Below are positions 63,301 through 64,000 of a stretch of DNA of 64,000 nt, one piece after another; within the stretch, counting starts at the first letter, position 1, and every line of letters begins with the position of its first letter. The DNA is taken from NCBI RefSeq assembly GCF_006539545.1, contig NZ_BJNF01000029.1:62001-126000 (forward strand), given 5' to 3'. The stretch is from Nitrobacter winogradskyi (lineage in GTDB: Bacteria; Pseudomonadota; Alphaproteobacteria; Rhizobiales; Xanthobacteraceae). Under the pieces are notes generated by a model. That model was not told the DNA's origin. It searched no databases and was given only the letters and a program-made list of their open reading frames with translations. A program made the translations under genes and the position numbers.

Positions 63301-63486
63301 CTTGTGAATGCGAACGTGTGCGAGGCCGAGGCCATCGAGGCGGCCTCGGACGCAGCTATTCTCGACTGCGTGGGCGGCAACAGAGAGAAATTGTCGGCGA
63401 TACGTGACGCGGCCGCTGCGATGAAGCGTCGAAAGCAGGCGATGATGATCCTCGCTGCGCCGATCCTCGAACCCTACGTCGCATGA
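60391..63486 (+). CDS. Caspase-like protease fused to a Ski2-type helicase
   Basis: 1031 residues. N-terminal peptidase C14 caspase domain (~1-245): GLFVGIDRYESPTI, His in VIGFSGHGSETHE (H79) and Cys in FFLDCCFSGGLG (C125), the catalytic dyad. Then an SF2 helicase: Walker A APTSSGKT (311-318), DEAQ box (VVDEAQMI, 411), SAVIGD, TTTLAMGVNTPAS and motif VI YKNLVGRAGRLGF, as in Ski2/Hel308-like proteins. A helical region with a winged-helix-like part (~700-790) and a C-terminal domain complete it. Possibly the helicase senses foreign or aberrant nucleic acid and triggers proteolysis (inference). Intact. Confidence 0.9.
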   Translation: MSFRGLFVGIDRYESPTISDLSCARRDATTLDALFADTLGGASRLLTEDQATRANIEAEFAALAGCDPEDTVVIGFSGHGSETHELIPFDADPANLGTTAIPLDLLQDCFTRIPAKRLVFFLDCCFSGGLGSKVLQTEVKPRDLRSAEAKLESIAGNGRLIFTASRADQPAFENTKQGHGFLTLYLIEALRGAEEVVQAARIPIYRLLEHVSARVASAAAQFGLQQHPTMKGNIDGDLHWPVFIEGPRFAAAFPDRRNVTVTSELGSLAAAGFPEQLIASWATAIPSLNSLQVTAINEYGILKGDHLVVSAPTSSGKTMVGELAALRTVLDRRRAIFLLPLKALVADKRRHFNAVYGPFGIRTIEATGETDDISPILRGKYDIALLTYEKFAAIALTFPHVLAGAGVIVVDEAQMIADKGRGANLEFLLTLIRMRRREGIEPQTIALSAVIGDTNGLESWLGGRLLRQTERPVPLDEGVLRGDGTFRFIDSTNGQEKIEGPIIRQEYRKGSSQDWVVPLVRHLVGQGQQVIVFREVKGEARGTAGYLAESIGLPPARTAMDRLPIADASLANQDLRKAMAGGVAFHHADLTPEERRVVEEEFRRPNSGLRVIAATTTLAMGVNTPASSVVIVGLMHPVDQPYSVAEYKNLVGRAGRLGFSEKGSSYILATDGHAEYGYWSNYVTKTPEDLASRFLDDTTDARSLIVRVVTSLSRLNPKGVGSEAIVEFLEASFGAFQAARTRSGWNWDRNDLLTALQDLERNGLLLQAEGLYTLTDLGRLAGESATEVTSIVRLVECLRKIPANQLTDPNLIAATQITSELDDLGFPINKKSTQKEPQAWIGELRPQVSGAVLNAFQRELIDNHTATIRAKKSVSCLMFVSGRPMSKIEKIIGQFGGAFGGASGPIRSVANRTSDLVTTTAKVAQILHPDLDLGDRVGKLVLRLTHGIPGAATDLARECGSELLRGEYCALVNANVCEAEAIEAASDAAILDCVGGNREKLSAIRDAAAAMKRRKQAMMILAAPILEPYVA

Positions 63487-63499
63487 TCGGAGGTCCAGC

Positions 63500-64000
63500 G
63501 TGCCCAAGAATATCGTGATCTTCTCGGACGGGACCGGCCAGGACGGCGGCGCCCGTCCGGAGCAGCGCATTTCCAACATCTACAAGATGTACCGGATTTC
63601 GCGCGACCACGCCGAGAGCGGACCTCGCCGGTTCGTATCGTCCAGAAGCTCATGGGATCCGTCACCGGTGCGGGCATAAAGCGCAACATCGCGGACTGCT
63701 ACGAATTCATCATCAACCATTATGAGGAAGGCGACAGGATATTTCTGTTCGGGTTCAGCCGAGGTGCCTACACGGTCCGCAGTCTCGCCAATCTGCTGAT
63801 GCTCTGCGGCGTACCGACAAAGATGCCGGACGGGCCTTTGCACCGATACCGCAAGGCAGTTAAAGACATCGCATGGGAGGCCGTGGACACCGTCCTTGAA
63901 CACGGCGCAGGCCATCCGCGGGAAGACTTCGAGGGTGAGCGCCTAGAGCTCGCCCGCCGTTTCCAGACCAAATACGGCTCTGGCGACGGGACTGACGCCA
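63500..64000 (+). pseudogene. DUF2235 alpha/beta hydrolase, frameshifted and cut by the window end
   Basis: GTG start with GGAGG 6 nt upstream. Frame 1: VPKNIVIFSDGTGQDGGARP and RISNIYKMYRISRDHAES, then a stop at 63678. The second frame picks up IVQKLMGSVTGAGIKRNIAD and DRIFLFGFSRGAYTVRSLAN, with the nucleophile elbow GFSRGAY, to the window edge. Normally ~40 residues (a YDPGVGT-type segment) lie between, so a deletion with frameshift is likely. DUF2235 includes Tle1 phospholipases of type VI secretion. Only 13 nt after the caspase-helicase gene. Confidence 0.75.

Noticed and set aside
1-64000. tRNA or rRNA genes
   Set aside because: None recognised by eye; no tRNA-like cloverleaf or rRNA sequence noticed, though a dedicated scan was not possible.

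Overview
The window looks like a metal-resistance island from a GC-rich alphaproteobacterium, most likely Nitrobacteraceae (Bradyrhizobium, Nitrobacter, Rhodopseudomonas, Afipia). Grounds: DmeRF-, CusBAF- and CzcBAD-type metal systems, an ECF sigma/NrsF pair of Caulobacter SigF type, and many relics of rhizobial-type genes and insertion sequences. No rRNA, tRNA or CRISPR array was seen. Pseudogenes are very dense: about twenty genes carry frameshifts or truncations next to intact neighbours, as on a plasmid or decaying genomic island; some single-base shifts could be sequencing errors.

Layout. 0-2 kb: partial coiled-coil ORF, TspO relic, Ni/Co module dmeR-dmeF with a G-tract operator. 2-5.7 kb: CusA-like RND pump lacking its N-terminus, abutting relics of antiporter genes phaF-phaG. 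5.8-8.8 kb: TonB receptor and DUF2946 gene behind a perfect Zur-type palindrome. 9.3-17.7 kb: IS110 relic; copper module of P1B-ATPase divergent from csoR, then His-rich exported protein, lipoprotein, TolC-type factor, multicopper oxidase and cytochrome c. 17.7-22 kb: acetyltransferase, IS3 relic, broken copD, DUF411 protein, acyltransferase. 22-27.4 kb: cusB-cusA-cusF. 27.7-35 kb: Met-rich protein, nrsF, sigF, broken porin, broken SPW protein, membrane methyltransferase, intact IS3-family element, small membrane protein. 35.4-41.7 kb: Rieske relic, MBL hydrolase, epimerase-SPW-VKOR fusion, broken SDR and broken GH15 enzyme. 41.8-45 kb: intact Rieske gene followed by a decayed second copy of the sigF-type cluster. 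45-51.3 kb: long copper/cytochrome operon (oxidase relic, cytochrome c with an extra domain, DUF411, two TlpA-like genes, BNR protein, cytochrome c, sco1 relic, PCuAC chaperone, cox11-cytochrome c, chrA fragment). 51.5-58.9 kb: ArsR and HMA-CDF relics, resolvase scrap, WGR protein, czcD-czcB-czcA divergent from cadR. 59.5-64 kb: DUF6338 protein, proline-rich small protein, caspase-helicase fusion and broken DUF2235 hydrolase, resembling a defence locus.

How it works together. Six copies of one promoter (GTAACC, exactly 16 nt, CGAA) precede cusB, the Met-rich gene, sigF, the methyltransferase gene, the decayed second sigma gene and the long cytochrome/copper operon. I infer one ECF regulon in which SigF, held by membrane NrsF (C130, C180), switches on copper efflux, periplasmic copper handling and cytochrome/thiol-redox functions. 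CsoR, RcnR/DmeR, Zur and CadR-type operators control the other metal modules separately. The caspase-helicase locus is unrelated to metals and is the best candidate for an undescribed system.
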